A stretch of 64,000 nucleotides of DNA from Lineus longissimus. Its lineage: Eukaryota > Nemertea > Pilidiophora > Heteronemertea > Lineidae. The notes under the pieces are model-generated. The model was not told where the DNA came from, searched no databases, and saw only the letters and a program-made list of their open reading frames with translations. The DNA is taken from contig NC_088308.1 in NCBI RefSeq assembly GCF_910592395.1, forward strand, positions 29,095,501-29,159,500, in the 5' to 3' direction. Positions within the stretch are counted from its first letter, which is position 1. Every line of letters begins with the position of its first letter. Both the position numbers and the translations under genes were made by a program. Shown here one piece after another: positions 46,801 to 59,235 of the stretch.

Positions 46801-47480
46801 GTTAAAGTGAACAAAATCCTCTGCAAAGAAACGGTTAATTTTATGTAAATTTCATCTCGCCAAACTCAATCATCCTCCTGGCGACGATTGCAAAGAAACA
46901 CTGCTTTTAATTGAAAATAATTCGTTATTAAAAACTGATATAACTATCCTGGCTGCATTAGCTTTGGGACAGTTTCGATGACCTAAGATATCTCCTTTAT
47001 CTTTGTTTTCATATCGTGTGATATGCCGCGTCCTCTTTTGTCCCTTCATAATGGAAAAAGCTGACCTCCGCACTTTATCAGATTTTCCTCAAATAAATCC
47101 ATGTCCAGAACACGGCGTTTCCATTTGTAATAATCCAAGTTGTAAGACTATTATACGGGCCATAACATATCCTCAGGAGGGGCGCTTATCTTATGTCTAT
47201 AATCCCAGCCCACGGTGAGATCACAGGAGATTACCGCCGAATCGTTGTCCCGTGGACTCCGCAGAGACAATGGACAACATCATCAAATCCTTGCCTTGTT
47301 ATGACATTTTCCGCGAGACTTTGTGGAAAATAAGGATTGACAGATACCTAATTAACCTGCCACAGATGCCATTTTCTCGTTTTTCTTTAGTCTGCTTGCT
47401 GAGTATGAAAAGGCAAACTGATTAATTGATCCGACAATATGTGAACTGTGCAAGTTTTCTTGGTGAATTTCTCTTATTGT
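34860..47480. other. Gene desert segment, no gene seen
   Basis: About 12.6 kb without a recognisable exon, repeat-encoded protein or RNA gene. Open frames of 100-140 codons (near 41.4-41.9, 40.0 and 42.6 kb) lack any domain or splice context. AT-rich stretches with clustered TAAT/ATTA cores occur, for example at 46,090-46,265. Enhancer content is plausible but unproven. Confidence 0.45.
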
Positions 47481-47583
47481 ATCATTTCAGAAAACGCCAT
47501 TGGCTGGATGAACGAGTTTCACTCTCCAGCAGGGATGGCAAAGCCCACAAAAGGGGAACATCCCATACTGAGACCTTTCCCTT

Positions 47584-47931
47584 GATATGGTCAGCTGGAG
47601 GAAGCTTGTGGACCAACTCACGACTAGGAGATGGAGAAAGATTGCCGACACCATACTGAATGAGGACCTGTTCCATGATATGGTAAGCTGGAGGAAGCTT
47701 GTGGACCAACTCACGACTAGGAGGTGGAGAAAGATTGCTGGCACCACACCAAATGAGGACCTGGTCCAGGATATGGTCAGCTGGAGGAAGCTTGTGAACC
47801 CAGTCACGAATAGCAGATGGAGAAAGATTGCTGACACCACACTAAATGAGGACCTGTCCCATGATATATATGGTCAGCTGGAGGAAGCTTGTGGCCTCCT
47901 GCGGCGCAGTCGACTGATGATGATGATGAGG
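47584..47931 (+). mobile_element. LINE 3' end with tandemly amplified C-terminal codons
   Basis: Three complete 93-bp units (starts 47,584, 47,677, 47,770) and a partial fourth at 47,863. In frame, each encodes 31 residues beginning MVSWRKLVDQLTTRRWRKIA with slight divergence. The last copy reads SWRKLVASCGAVD then stop, followed by a TGATGATGATGATGA tail. W-R-x-L-V near the C-terminus and a simple-repeat tail are typical of CR1/RTE-type LINE 3' ends. No reverse transcriptase is visible upstream, so this is a 5'-truncated copy. Confidence 0.6.
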
Positions 47932-48012
47932 TACGAAACCTCAGCGAAACGTTTGGTACGAATGCGTACACATGTATCAACCAAGCTTCTCAATGATAGT
48001 ACAAATCTATAA

Positions 48013-51000
48013 GCAAGTCCTAATGAAAATACGCATCTGATGTATCCTCAAACCGTTGCCAAAGTTCGCCTGTCTTAACGAAACGTTCTATAGAACTCTG
48101 GTTTTCTTCCAGGTTGAAATCAGGTGTATGATCTTCCTCTATCAGTTTAAACCAGCCCCGTGCATAGAAACATAATGACTACTCCACATTGTGGATTTCC
48201 TCTCCGTCTATGAGATAATTAATGGTTTTTGACCACCACTCTTGGGGCTGCTTTAATGGCCTGTGAAATAATTGGCGGACAAAGCCGGGAATTCACCTTA
48301 ACGACAATTTGGATTAATGCGGATGTGTTCAGATTAGGTTGGATGAAGAGACATTTTTTGTTCAAAAACACAATGGTGATGGAGACAGCTGATAGCTGGC
48401 CATTTAAATGGTGACTGCTGCAGGGATCAAAGGGGCTGCCCTGTTTGACATTTTAGCAGGTGTTTTTTGAGATTTTGATCGGGTTTGTTCTTTGAAATTT
48501 TGTTTAAAGATGCATTGTGCGTTTGCTTTTCATTAACATTTCCATCGATCTGAAAAGTTGATAAAGAGGGGGGTTGGTCTATTAGCTATTATTGGCCATC
48601 GAGCACGGATTATGAATCAATTTTCGGAATTTATAGTTCCATAAATCAGTGTAACTGTATTGTGAGATTAGGAAACTGTGCTCTGGAGTCTCTTACAGTT
48701 TAAAAGATATCATTATTATCGTTCAGAAGAACCCCAATGAGCCAGCCCGGATTAGAAGGTCACCTGGCTCTTGAAGTCACATCAAGAGATGAGAGAAGTT
48801 CTATTAATATATGTTCGGATGGTGAGGCCACAGAATGATGCACTTTCATATCTTGAGTACACCTCAAAATGACATCGTCACTCATCACTCTTCGATATTT
48901 GCACCATCGACCTTCTATCTCATCAATTATTTGACGATTGTAATGGGTTAACACATACAAGCATGATTCACGACTGAACATCAAGTGGTTTAAACGCCGG
49001 TCACTGATGGTCAATGTAGCATATTGCAAGTACATTAATGATCAGTGTTATCACCATTGGATTAATCCATTAGCTTCAGTTTGACCATAGCATCACAGAA
49101 AGCCATCAGGTTAATAGCGGAACTGTTGATCAAAGTGGCGGAAAATCTACCGACCATTCTCTCTTCAACAGTGACTTGTTAGCGCCAATTTTCCACATCA
49201 GCTGTGATCAGCGCAGAGAGGAAGCGATATTATTGGCGAAGGTCTACGCTTCCTGGGTAGGGGTTAGCCAGGGAGCAATGGCCACCGACTGTAACCCGGA
49301 TGCAACCCACCAGGGAATTGCATAAATTGTTCGGACGCTGTATTGCCAGTGACTTCACAAATACTTTGCCAAAGCAGTTCCTACCTTGAGTGTAAATCTC
49401 CTCGGCATAAGAGGAAGCATTGGTTAATTTGGTGCAATCTTTGATGCTGTTTCCCAGATCCGGTGCTTTGGTGTCTCAAAACTTTGTGACTCTCCAAGGG
49501 AGATAAGGCACTCGACTGGTACTGTACGCGCCTTCCACGATCCTGATTGATCTCCTCCCAACATGTCTTAATGCTACGCAAACCTCTGGAAGACAGAAAT
49601 AGTGTTGTCATCACAAAGCCTTAGTGGACCATCCTCGCCTGTTGTTTCTCATGATAGCAAATGTCCAAGTTTTCGAATTAATTGTTCAATTCAATGTCAA
49701 AATGTACACTGTGGTTAGCATATTGATTCTTCAAATGACTTGATTTGTTCCCCTGAAGTATATGCGGAGAACCTGGAGCTGTCACGACCAGGAGTCGTCA
49801 GAACGTTTAAAATCTTGGTCATATTCGTCTCTGACTCTGTAGTATCTTGTGTACCAGGGTGGAGCTGTCATTACGACCAGGAGCCGTCACGACAGCTGTC
49901 ATCTACGACCAGGAACCATCACAGCGTTAACCTTGGTCGTACTTGTCATGTTTGATGAATTATGACAACATTCGCATGAAATGGTTTTTCTCATGTATGA
50001 ATACATTATGTTATTACTGGGCCAGGCCTCAAAGTAAGTGTTAAGACTAATTTCAGCAGCTTATAGCCTAAAAGTATCCCCTACCCTCCCCCAGCCCGCC
50101 CTTTCGATAGGCCTCTGTACACCTAGACCGGCACTGGCCCGCCCTCCTACAAGTAGGACGGGAATTGGCCTCGAATGGTGGCGTTTCATTCGAAAGCAAA
50201 CCATTGCTATCACAGAGATTATTTCCAGGTTGACACCTAACATCACTAACCGCCAAGGGACAATGATCGGCCGATTCGAAAATGATATAGCACGTGCATC
50301 CGGAGAAAGTCTGACCATTACTAAAAATAGCGCTGTGATACACATGCCGTGCTGAAAAAACATATGTCCACAGGTGGGCCTAATAATAGTACGAAAAAGA
50401 ACGTACGAAAGATTGATTCTGAGCGCGTGTTCCCCGACGTTTTAAAATGTGTTTGCGCCTGCATTCGAATTGATTTTGACTAAATAAAGTCGGCAAATAT
50501 GTCGAAAAACACGCTTTTCTATTTCCCGATTTCCCGAGGATTCTGCTGCCGATGTCAGAGATGCAGGTAGGGCGTTCAGACTCTCTATTTTCGATTTTTT
50601 CTGGGCGAAAAAATGTTCCGTGCGAAAAAAAACCATGATGGCCGCCGCCGGCCCGGGGAAATCATTTTGTAAAGTCTCCAAGTTTAAAACACATTCTGAT
50701 GAGGTTTGTACAAACTGCTCTGTTTTAAACGGTTTAAAGAATGGTATATTTGATTTTAGAAATCATTAAGGCTGCATGCTGATAAACTGGATGAAGTACA
50801 CGGCGCTGACGAGCCAGAAACTTGCCGGACTTTTCGTTTGTTTTGGCGTCTGCTCATTCCGGACGCCATTTCGATGCATGCCATGTTGGCCAAAAACTCG
50901 GCCAAAATTGAAATAACTCATCAACTGATTAACTATGGTTTGTGTCAAGAACAATCTACTGAACGATATCTCCAAGTAAACCTCAATTTGAGAGGGTTTT

Positions 51001-51297
51001 CGTTCAAAACTGACGTCCAACTGGCATCGAATCAAATGTAAACAAAGTGAAAGTACTGTGTGCGCCCGCCCTGATATGGACATACATTGTTGCACTCAGT
51101 CATCGAAAGACGATTCCGCACCCTCATAGAGCATCACACATCAAGAAAATGGAAATAATTTCACTGTTTGTTGTATTTTGCTATTGAATACAATTGATTA
51201 ATCAGATAGAAGGCGGTGGAACTGTTTTGAAGTTATGGAGAATTGTCACCATGAACGAGCAGTAGGTCATGAGGTGCACTTGCTGAAGAAATGTTAG
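48013..51297. other. Intergenic segment, no gene seen
   Basis: No recognisable gene. It holds a small repeat cluster at 49,777-49,940 and a GC-rich spot at 50,632-50,660 (GATGGCCGCCGCCGGCCC). Open frames overlap on both strands at 50,038-50,363 without any domain. Confidence 0.45.
49777..49945. repeat. Short diverged repeats with AGCTGTCA...CGACCAGGA core
   Basis: Copies start at 49,777, 49,863 and 49,894. The first and third also share a following TTGGTC(A/G)TA(T/C)T(C/T)GTC block, so the longer unit is duplicated and a shorter copy lies between. Confidence 0.45.
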
Positions 51298-51311
51298 CCC
51301 CCCCCCCCCCC
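51298..51311. repeat. C14 homopolymer
   Basis: Fourteen consecutive C bases, just before a polypyrimidine tract and an AG. Runs of this length are length-unstable and prone to assembly error. Comparable G runs lie at 31,735-31,748 and 53,407-53,418. Confidence 0.9.
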
Positions 51312-51360
51312 AACCCCTACACAGCTCAATATCCACTGATTCTGTTTCTTTTCTTTCAGA

Positions 51361-53768
51361 ACTGGTGCGAGGCACAAGACAATGGACAGTGACATTTGTA
51401 GCAAAAGTAGAAACTTTCCTTCATTTTCTGGGCAAACTTGGGACAGAAAAGTGTCATGGAAGCACCTCTCTCTGGACTGAGAGCCATGCAGCGGAAATGG
51501 AAAAGACCTCGCAAAGCCAAGACATGGGATTCAGTCAGTACACCTTTTCTTATGGGGCATATTTCAACTACACACTAAAAACCATCAAAAGCCTCCAGCC
51601 ACAGAAACAGAATATTCTCCCTGTACCAATCTGGTCTGAACAGCTCAAAGACTTGTTTACTTTGTTGAGATATGCCCAAACACAGGCCCAGTTCCAGCAC
51701 TATTATGGAAGGGGGTGGTCTGTTGCTACCCCTTTTCATCCTTTGGGGATGGCCGCACTTGTTGCACTACTGGGTCTTTTCATGCAAAATGCACAGCTGG
51801 TCAGAATCATGTGTGACCAAACAAATTTAATACTGCTCTTGGTGAGCCCACCTCCAACAATTTTGATATTAGGTCCAAACAACATGCATGATTCTGGCCA
51901 GTTCTTTATTGTACATGTACATGTCCTAACAAGCAGCATTCAGGTACTTTCCAAGGAGGCTTTATGGGCCCTGATGATGCAGGGATGAGGATTGGCTGTG
52001 CCAAGTCAGTCTGCGAGGACTCAAACAACTAAGAAAAGCAGAAATCATGACAACTGATCCATCTAGTTGGTAAGTATCTTCAACTTAAATACCTCATTTT
52101 AGTTGTAACTTGACATGGTTTCAGTAGGCCTACAGGTAATAGGAATCAATCCACTGAGAGTGGGAATAGATATGCCTACAAGTTGGTTAATGGAATAGGC
52201 ATGGTGTTTTCCTTGGGATTTGATACAAAGTGCTTGTACATTGCATCCTGTGAGGAGGACCATAACAATATGCGAAAATAGGGGGAACCAGAAAGCAAAG
52301 GCAGCTATTTAGAACTGCCAATCTTGTCAGAAGGACTGTTCACAGAATGAGAGTCAGACCCCATTGACTTACCTTTCCTTGGGGCAGCACCACTCCCAAC
52401 TTGGACCATGATTCCAGGCGATCAGTTTCATCAACTTAGTGCTAGTTCCTCCATTACGAAGATGGCGCCACCGCATGGCGCGAGATACAAAATCATTTTG
52501 GATGAAAACCATCACAAGTGGACGGTAGTGCAGACAGCAGTTTAGAAAATGCTGAAGGATCTTAACAATGAGTCTGTTATCTCAAACAATCAAAATTATA
52601 CTATGTTTGTTTCAGGCAGTGGACCTTGGCTTAAGGCTAGGACACCACAGAGCTAATGAGAAGACCCCGAAGCCAGGCCTACAAACAGTTAGAGAGTGTG
52701 ACGAGTGTGAACAGAAGTGTCCTGAAGGAAATGCATGGGAGAAAAATGGAACAATCATGGAGGAACCAGTGAATGTAAGGTTAAGTAATTACCCTCCCTC
52801 TCTAAACCCCAACATGACTTGATTATCAGTAGACAGAATGATACAACTGGTCTGATTTTACCAAAAAGGAAGTCTCCCTTCTAAGTGTGTGTGTGGGTGA
52901 TCCATTTCTGATGCAACTCTTTCTGACTCTTTCACCAACTTTCGAGTCAGATGCTCGCATCTTATCAAGACGACTTTGATATGTTAATGACACAACAGCT
53001 GTGGATTGTGCACATAGAAGACGAATGAAAAGACAGTGACGACACAGAATCTTAAGAGGAAGCTTGCCAAGAAGTTACCTTCATACACTGACAGAAGTCG
53101 AAATTTGAATTCATTGCAAGTCTGATCATTTTTGTGACTGTACAGAGTAATTAACTGTACACATGGATGGGAACTTGTCACGATTTCTGCATCTTGTCTT
53201 AACTTATTTCAATTTCTTTCTTTCAGGCAGCTGTCTCAACCCGGCAAATGGAGAACGAGGGACAGGACTCCAGGATGAGCATTTGAGTCTCTCAACCAGC
53301 TGTTTAACGTCTAATCATATTTTCTTCTTTCTAATCACATTTTCGTCTTTATTGTCCATATTGTCTTCTTGTTGTGGGTTTTATTACAGCTACTATCACT
53401 GCAGCTGGGGGGGGGGGGACCTTAGCGAAACCTAGAGGTGTGGTCTCTAACTGATGTGATGTTTCTAACAACTAGATCTTGGAGGTATCAGTTGATTTCT
53501 AACATATCATCATTTAGGGACCATGTTCCTTCCATGTAACAATCTAGAGAGATTTCATAAGTATCACTATTAGAAAAACTAATAGTGCAATCAAGTCTGA
53601 ATAACTGACCAGGACTCAGGATTTGCGATGCCTGCTTTGTTCAGCATAATTTATGTTCACTTGGTGAAATGCAGTCATAGACATTTTGAAAATAGATACT
53701 GTTAATAAGTACCCTTAAAAGCTAGGAATCACATAATCAAGCTGAAGAAATTACTGAGAAAAAATAAA
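51361..53768 (+). other. Possible three-exon transcript of unknown nature
   Basis: Three blocks have good splice-site context on the plus strand: 51,361-52,069 (TTTCTTTCAG before, GTAAGT after), 52,617-52,774 (TTGTTTCAG before, GTAAGG after) and from 53,227 (TTTCTTTCAG), with AATAAA at 53,763-53,768. The first block is open for 207 codons and the second is open in one frame only (LGLRLGHHRANEK, CDECEQKCPEG). However, the frame of block one stops before its donor and the phases do not join, so it may be non-coding RNA, a pseudogene or transposon-derived. No domain recognised. Confidence 0.25.
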
Positions 53769-56700
53769 CAGAAATTTGGAATCACATGATAGTCAAACTT
53801 ACCGCTAACTGCCATCCGGTACATCTACACAACACGAAGTGAAGGGAAGCGTGCCAGACAGACAAATTGGCTGATTATTATACCGACCATTATATAATTG
53901 CAATGGCAGTTTCACTAGAAGTTAGATAAGGATTTATGAAATTAAAATATCATGGATTCAACTTGAAGTCTTGGGAATGAAATATATTCGATTTACCCGC
54001 TTGTCCAAAAGGCCTATTTTGTTATAGGCCTATGTGAAAAAGACGCGCCTAAACCACCAGAATAGCGTCTACGTAGTATATTGAGTAATCAATAGGCCTA
54101 GCTGCCTCAGAAGTACTGTGTGTGTCATAAAAAGAGAGAATAGTTGACACTTCATAGCATAGGGGCATTCCCCAGAGCCTGGTGTAACAGTGCTTTCTGA
54201 TGAGAGGCACAGAAATAGAAAAGAGCATCCTTGCATGTACTGGTCTACTAGAAACTGGCCAATAAGTGAGTTTGATTTTTCCCCACTTGTCTGCTTGCCC
54301 TGGACACCCAAATTATCAGACGGGCAAGTTACTTGAACAGGAAAGTCGTTGCCCTGTCGACAATTTGACGTTCTTTAGATATGATATAAAAGCCATTGCA
54401 GGGCAACTGCCCAATTGTAACAGACAACCAGTCCTCTTGGGGCAAAGTCCTGAGCCCAAGCGACCGCCCTATCGATTCTTAAAGAGCTACTCCGAAGCTT
54501 TGGGACCACTGCTGTGTCCACTATGATCCAAGACCATGATCCACCTATTTCGTGGCTCGTGTTTATCTTTTCCTACTTCGATGCTTCATTTAGATAACCA
54601 ATGCCAATATTTTTTTTGATCTTTTCGGTCCTGTCATAGTAGTGACAAATGTCTCCCTTAAGAACCGAGATAGACACTGGCTATTGTGTCTGGCGATCCA
54701 CGCTCCTATTACAATCGCATTTTGGTCCTCTGGCCAGGTTGCGAAGCTTACCGTTGTGATCAGCCTGATTCAGCAAGGTTCTCATCTAGATCAGTGATAA
54801 AGAAAATATGAAAGGTAATAGCAGTAGTGGTCACCGGCCAGTTGCAAAATAACACCAGCATTGTCAGAGTATTCTATATCAAGCGAAATGATGAAATTCA
54901 CCTCACGATCTGGTGGAATTGTCTCATGTATTCTTGTTTAGTTCTTCCTTTCTGCATCTTTGCATTCAAGTCATAAATGAGTCATTAAGCTTATAAAAGA
55001 TTATCTCACCCATTTCACTCATCGGCAGTTTTTGTGTTGAACAGAGTGCCGCTCTAATCAGGGGCGAGTGCAATCCACAGACGATGAAAATGCCATTTAT
55101 ATTTTCATGAGTTGCGACATACAACGTCGATCGTGCGCTGCTGCCATCTAGTTTGAAATGATGAGGTAGAGATAGCTCTCACCGTGTCTTCGATTTTTGT
55201 CAATGATATGAAGGACCGTTTTAATTGATTGAAGACTCGTCACATTTTTGGCCGAGAATGGTTTGATATTATTGAAGCCAGGTCAACTCCTGTCGGTATT
55301 GTCACAACCAGTAAAACTATGGACAACCGCCACGACACAGGCCTCTCCTCAAAGCACAGGGCAGTGGCGACGTTTACGCGCAAACTTTTCTAACTTTCGT
55401 CAAGAATTGAGATATATATTATGAGACGTATCGTTCAACCACTGCGTAGATATGTGTGTCTCCTATCAGCTGGGATTGTCAAAGATACTCTCTGTGCATT
55501 ACTTTTTGATTGCTACCAATGGTCTCAGTTGCAACCACAAACAATTTGTTTGTGCAGATTTTGCAGATTTCTTAGCAAGAAAGTGCAAGACACAACAGGG
55601 CCACTCCAACGTATTCCTTCAATGAAAGAAATGACAATGGCTCGCTTTTATTGGCGAAACCTTGCAATCTACATTGCCGTACAATGTGACTTAATTCTAA
55701 TTGGATTAGTACGGGCATGGCGTGCCTACGAGCCGAGCGTTTTCTCCACGGAGCGCCAAAGAATTGTAGAATATTCCTTCAATCCCAGGTAGCTAATTAC
55801 CAGTCGAAATGACTCATCAAATGAAATTTATAAGATTTCTCTTTTCTTTCGAGTTTCGCCTTTCTCCGTCGCCAGTCTGGGTCCTGCGTGAGGGCATTCA
55901 TCGGTTGGAAGGCCCGCCACGCTTGGCTTAACTCGCACACGCGCAGTGCATGCAATATTAAAACTTATAAATGATTGAAAGAAGCTAAGAGATTCTGTTC
56001 ATTGTATTAAAGGCTTCTTTGAGAGTTTGAAAGCTTTTGTAGCACACTATTTAATGTCGCAATCGTCCTTTCATTCCGACAGAATACCCATAATAAAAAC
56101 ACTTGCTTGCTTTGGCGCAGGACATGTGTTGCATGACTATTACAAGACGTCAAGACTTGTTGGTGAAGTCAGGCGGCTGGAGTTTCTCCTCAATGCCACG
56201 GATCGCTTCGATAGATGTTTAAAGCACGACTGATCTGATCCCGTTCGCTAGGCTGGTCGAAACACATATGATGATCCGTCACTTTCACTTGATGCAAACC
56301 CTCCGTACTTTGCTTTACATTTCGTGGTTTTGTATCAGCGTCTCCCCAGACAATCTCCACACAAAATGTTCATGATTTTCAAAGATTAATGTCAGATATG
56401 ACTTTAATGGTCAAATGATTCAGACCATCTCACTCTCCAACAGTATCGAACTTCTGAAAGCAACGCACCAGAGGCAACGCCATTGCTTCGCACTTTGACC
56501 GAGAGAGCGATCTTCACTGTTAAGATAAATTCGTCAAGTTGACCAACTTATGCCCTCATGACATATTTGAATCTAGACTCGTCAACATTAAAATTCAGTT
56601 GGTGACTGATCAACTTCATTAGTCAACGAAATAACTTGCTTGAGAGAGTTCGAGCCAACGGTCATCATGAATAAGTAGTTAATCCATAGTGACAAAAGGA

Positions 56701-59070
56701 AGAAAAATCAACCCTCTAAGACATGTCAGACAAAGATGACGGCCCGCTGAGCCTAATGAGAAAATTATCAGGGCAAAACAGATTAATGATCTGGTGTCCC
56801 TAATGTGACGTTAATGGTCAAATGGTTGAGTAGGGGAGCCTCAAATGAAAAGCCTCAAATTAAGATTTAGTCTAACAAGGATTACTGAAGACCAGGAACT
56901 AATGGTATGTCCAAATATGTTTTTCACTTGTTTTTTTTCTGCTCAAAATGAAGAAACATCAGCCCCAAACATCTTTTGGCTTTGAAAATTTTTTAGATTT
57001 TGGAACTTCTGTCTTCTTTGGTCTACTTCTGTTTGAGTTTTGTAGCTGGGTCGCTGTAAACTTCATGTTTCTGTAAATAAACCGAGCAAATGACCGGGTA
57101 TCCAAGCTGTGACACCCATGGGGCGATGGCATCAGCTGCTGTCCCCCACATGATGTCTACTCATCCGGTATGAAAGACCCCAGTGGGAAGGGAACCTAAT
57201 TATCGACAGATTTAGGTCAGTTAATTACTGCATAGTGAAAGTAAGCGTTAATTAATGGTCGTTAGTCACACCATTGTGGTAATTAGGGATATTTACCCAT
57301 GGAATATCTCAATTCTTGCTGCTATATGATCTGATGAACGAAAGTCGACGTAATGGTTGGAGACGAAGTGGTTCAAAACCAATTGATATTCAGGGTGTTC
57401 AAGTTTGGTTGACAAGACATTTTGAGTTCTTCGATCTGTACAGCGTTTTGCATTATACATGTATTTCATGTCCAGCATCTGTCAAGTTTTTACGACAACA
57501 GTAGACTGCTGCGACAGATAAACTACTGGGTATCAAACATAGCCTGTGTGTTGTTTATCACGATGTCCCTTGGTTGAATTGGAACGAATTGCGATTGTGA
57601 GGATTACAGCATCTCCTCCTTTTTGGTAGAGAACCAACACACACAGGAGATGGGCAATGTAGTTGCCTGCCCTCTTCACCATCAGGTCAATGCCAACGTC
57701 AATTAGTGTAGGTCACTGAGAAAAAAACAACAACAGATTACACGTATTGTTCTGGACACTTCATTCTGTCAATATCTCTTTGAAGAATAAGCTACAAATG
57801 GCATTACAGATGTAAGAGGACATAAATACAGGATTATCAGAAGCTCATCACGAGTCCTGTAAATCTTGTGGACGAAGTTGAAAAGAGAGGATGAGCCACA
57901 AATAATGATCATCTTGTTTAGGACAGGGAGTGTCCGAAGATTACACCGAGAATGGTCTTAGTCTTCTGATGTGTCGTCTGTCCTGCACCATTAAAACAGA
58001 TGGGGCTGGCTTATCTGTTGGGGCGCAGGCAGCCAAGTGTCCCAACAATGTCAGACGCGTCGGTCAATCCATCATGGCATGGGATGTCCTTGGCAGATAG
58101 TCGCAATAATGGCATTTTTTATCACACCGAGGATTGTCATTGCTTGGTGACCAGGCTATATTTCACAATGATGGTACGAACTAATTAGTGTTTGGTCAGT
58201 CTTTATAGCCCTGATCTTTTTAAGTCACCCATGTGAATTGCTGATCGCGAGATGTCTACTTTTCAATGTCGTCGTTTGACCAAGAAAAGAAGCGCCGTTG
58301 ACAAATGAGTCGAATTCCTTTGTAGGTCTTGTGTTTCACATGGACAGATCATTTGAGAGGCAGAGTCTTAAGTCAGCATTGACACTCTCCAAACGTTGTT
58401 AGGCTACTAGCTCGACAGTTCGCCTTGACCTGCAGCTACTCGTTCTTCAGCCTTGGCCAATCTAACTTGTTGGAACGTATCTATGTCGACTTCAAACTTG
58501 TCAGATTAAAAATGAAATATGTTCAAGAGGTTACGTTTTTAGAACTTGTGTGAACCAAACGTAACCTACTAAGCAAATGATTGGCATTCTTCTCTCCATC
58601 CTGCTCCTGCTCGTACTCTGAAGACACACGTTCACGACAACATGGGCAGGTGGCACTGAGTGGCAATCCATCTGCTACAAATCGGTAGAATCCCTAGCAT
58701 GCTAAGTTTCACTCAGCCATGTGCGGACACTGTAAATGAACAAGCGGTACTGTGAATGCCTAAATGAAAATAAACCGAAGATAATGGAAACATTAGATAC
58801 TTGTATAGCCCAATGATGATACTTGCAATGACAGATTCGTTGAGCCGTTCCAATTGCAAATGGTTTCTAGACAAATTTGAAATCATTTGGTGAATTTTGC
58901 ATGACATTGGGTGCACAGTAGTTAATGAGATAATACCCTTTTACTTGAGTTCCCCGTGATCATGCTTAGCCCGTTTCTACACATTATGGGCTTTTGTCAT
59001 CTTTTGCTCAACTCGCATTGAATTATTAGTCATGGGATTATTTTGTGAATAAGAACTGATGCGAGAGGCG
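53769..59070. other. Intergenic segment, no gene seen
   Basis: About 5.3 kb of AT-rich sequence. The longest open frame (123 codons at 55,421) has no domain and ends at a possible donor by chance. Nothing else stands out. Confidence 0.45.
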
Positions 59071-59235
59071 CGCTCACCGGTTGTGGATTCACCTGTGAGT
59101 TCAAATGATGAGTAACTCCCGCGATAGGGCAGGTGCGGCGGGATTGCTCCGCGTCCCTGCAGGAAGCGCGCGCACCAGCACGTGCGCGATGACGCAAGGT
59201 CCCGGATGACAGTGGCAGACGCCATTGTGGTAGCC
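59070..59235 (-). promoter_or_regulatory. CpG-rich block, possible promoter and first exon (minus strand)
   Basis: A compact GC- and CpG-rich island in AT-rich surroundings, with GCGCGCGCACC, CACGTG and TGACGCAA elements. On the minus strand an ATG with good context (ACAATGGCG) opens about 50 codons that reach a GTGAGC donor (59,077-59,072). The protein start is not recognisable and no second exon was found, so this is only a candidate transcription start. Confidence 0.22.

Noticed and set aside
50038-50363. Three mutually overlapping frames on both strands
   Set aside because: Openness in several frames reflects a lack of stop codons in a GC-richer patch; none has a domain.
55421-55792. 123-codon frame ending near a CAG/GTAGCT donor-like site
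   Set aside because: Only one end looks like a splice site, no partner exon was found and no domain is recognised.
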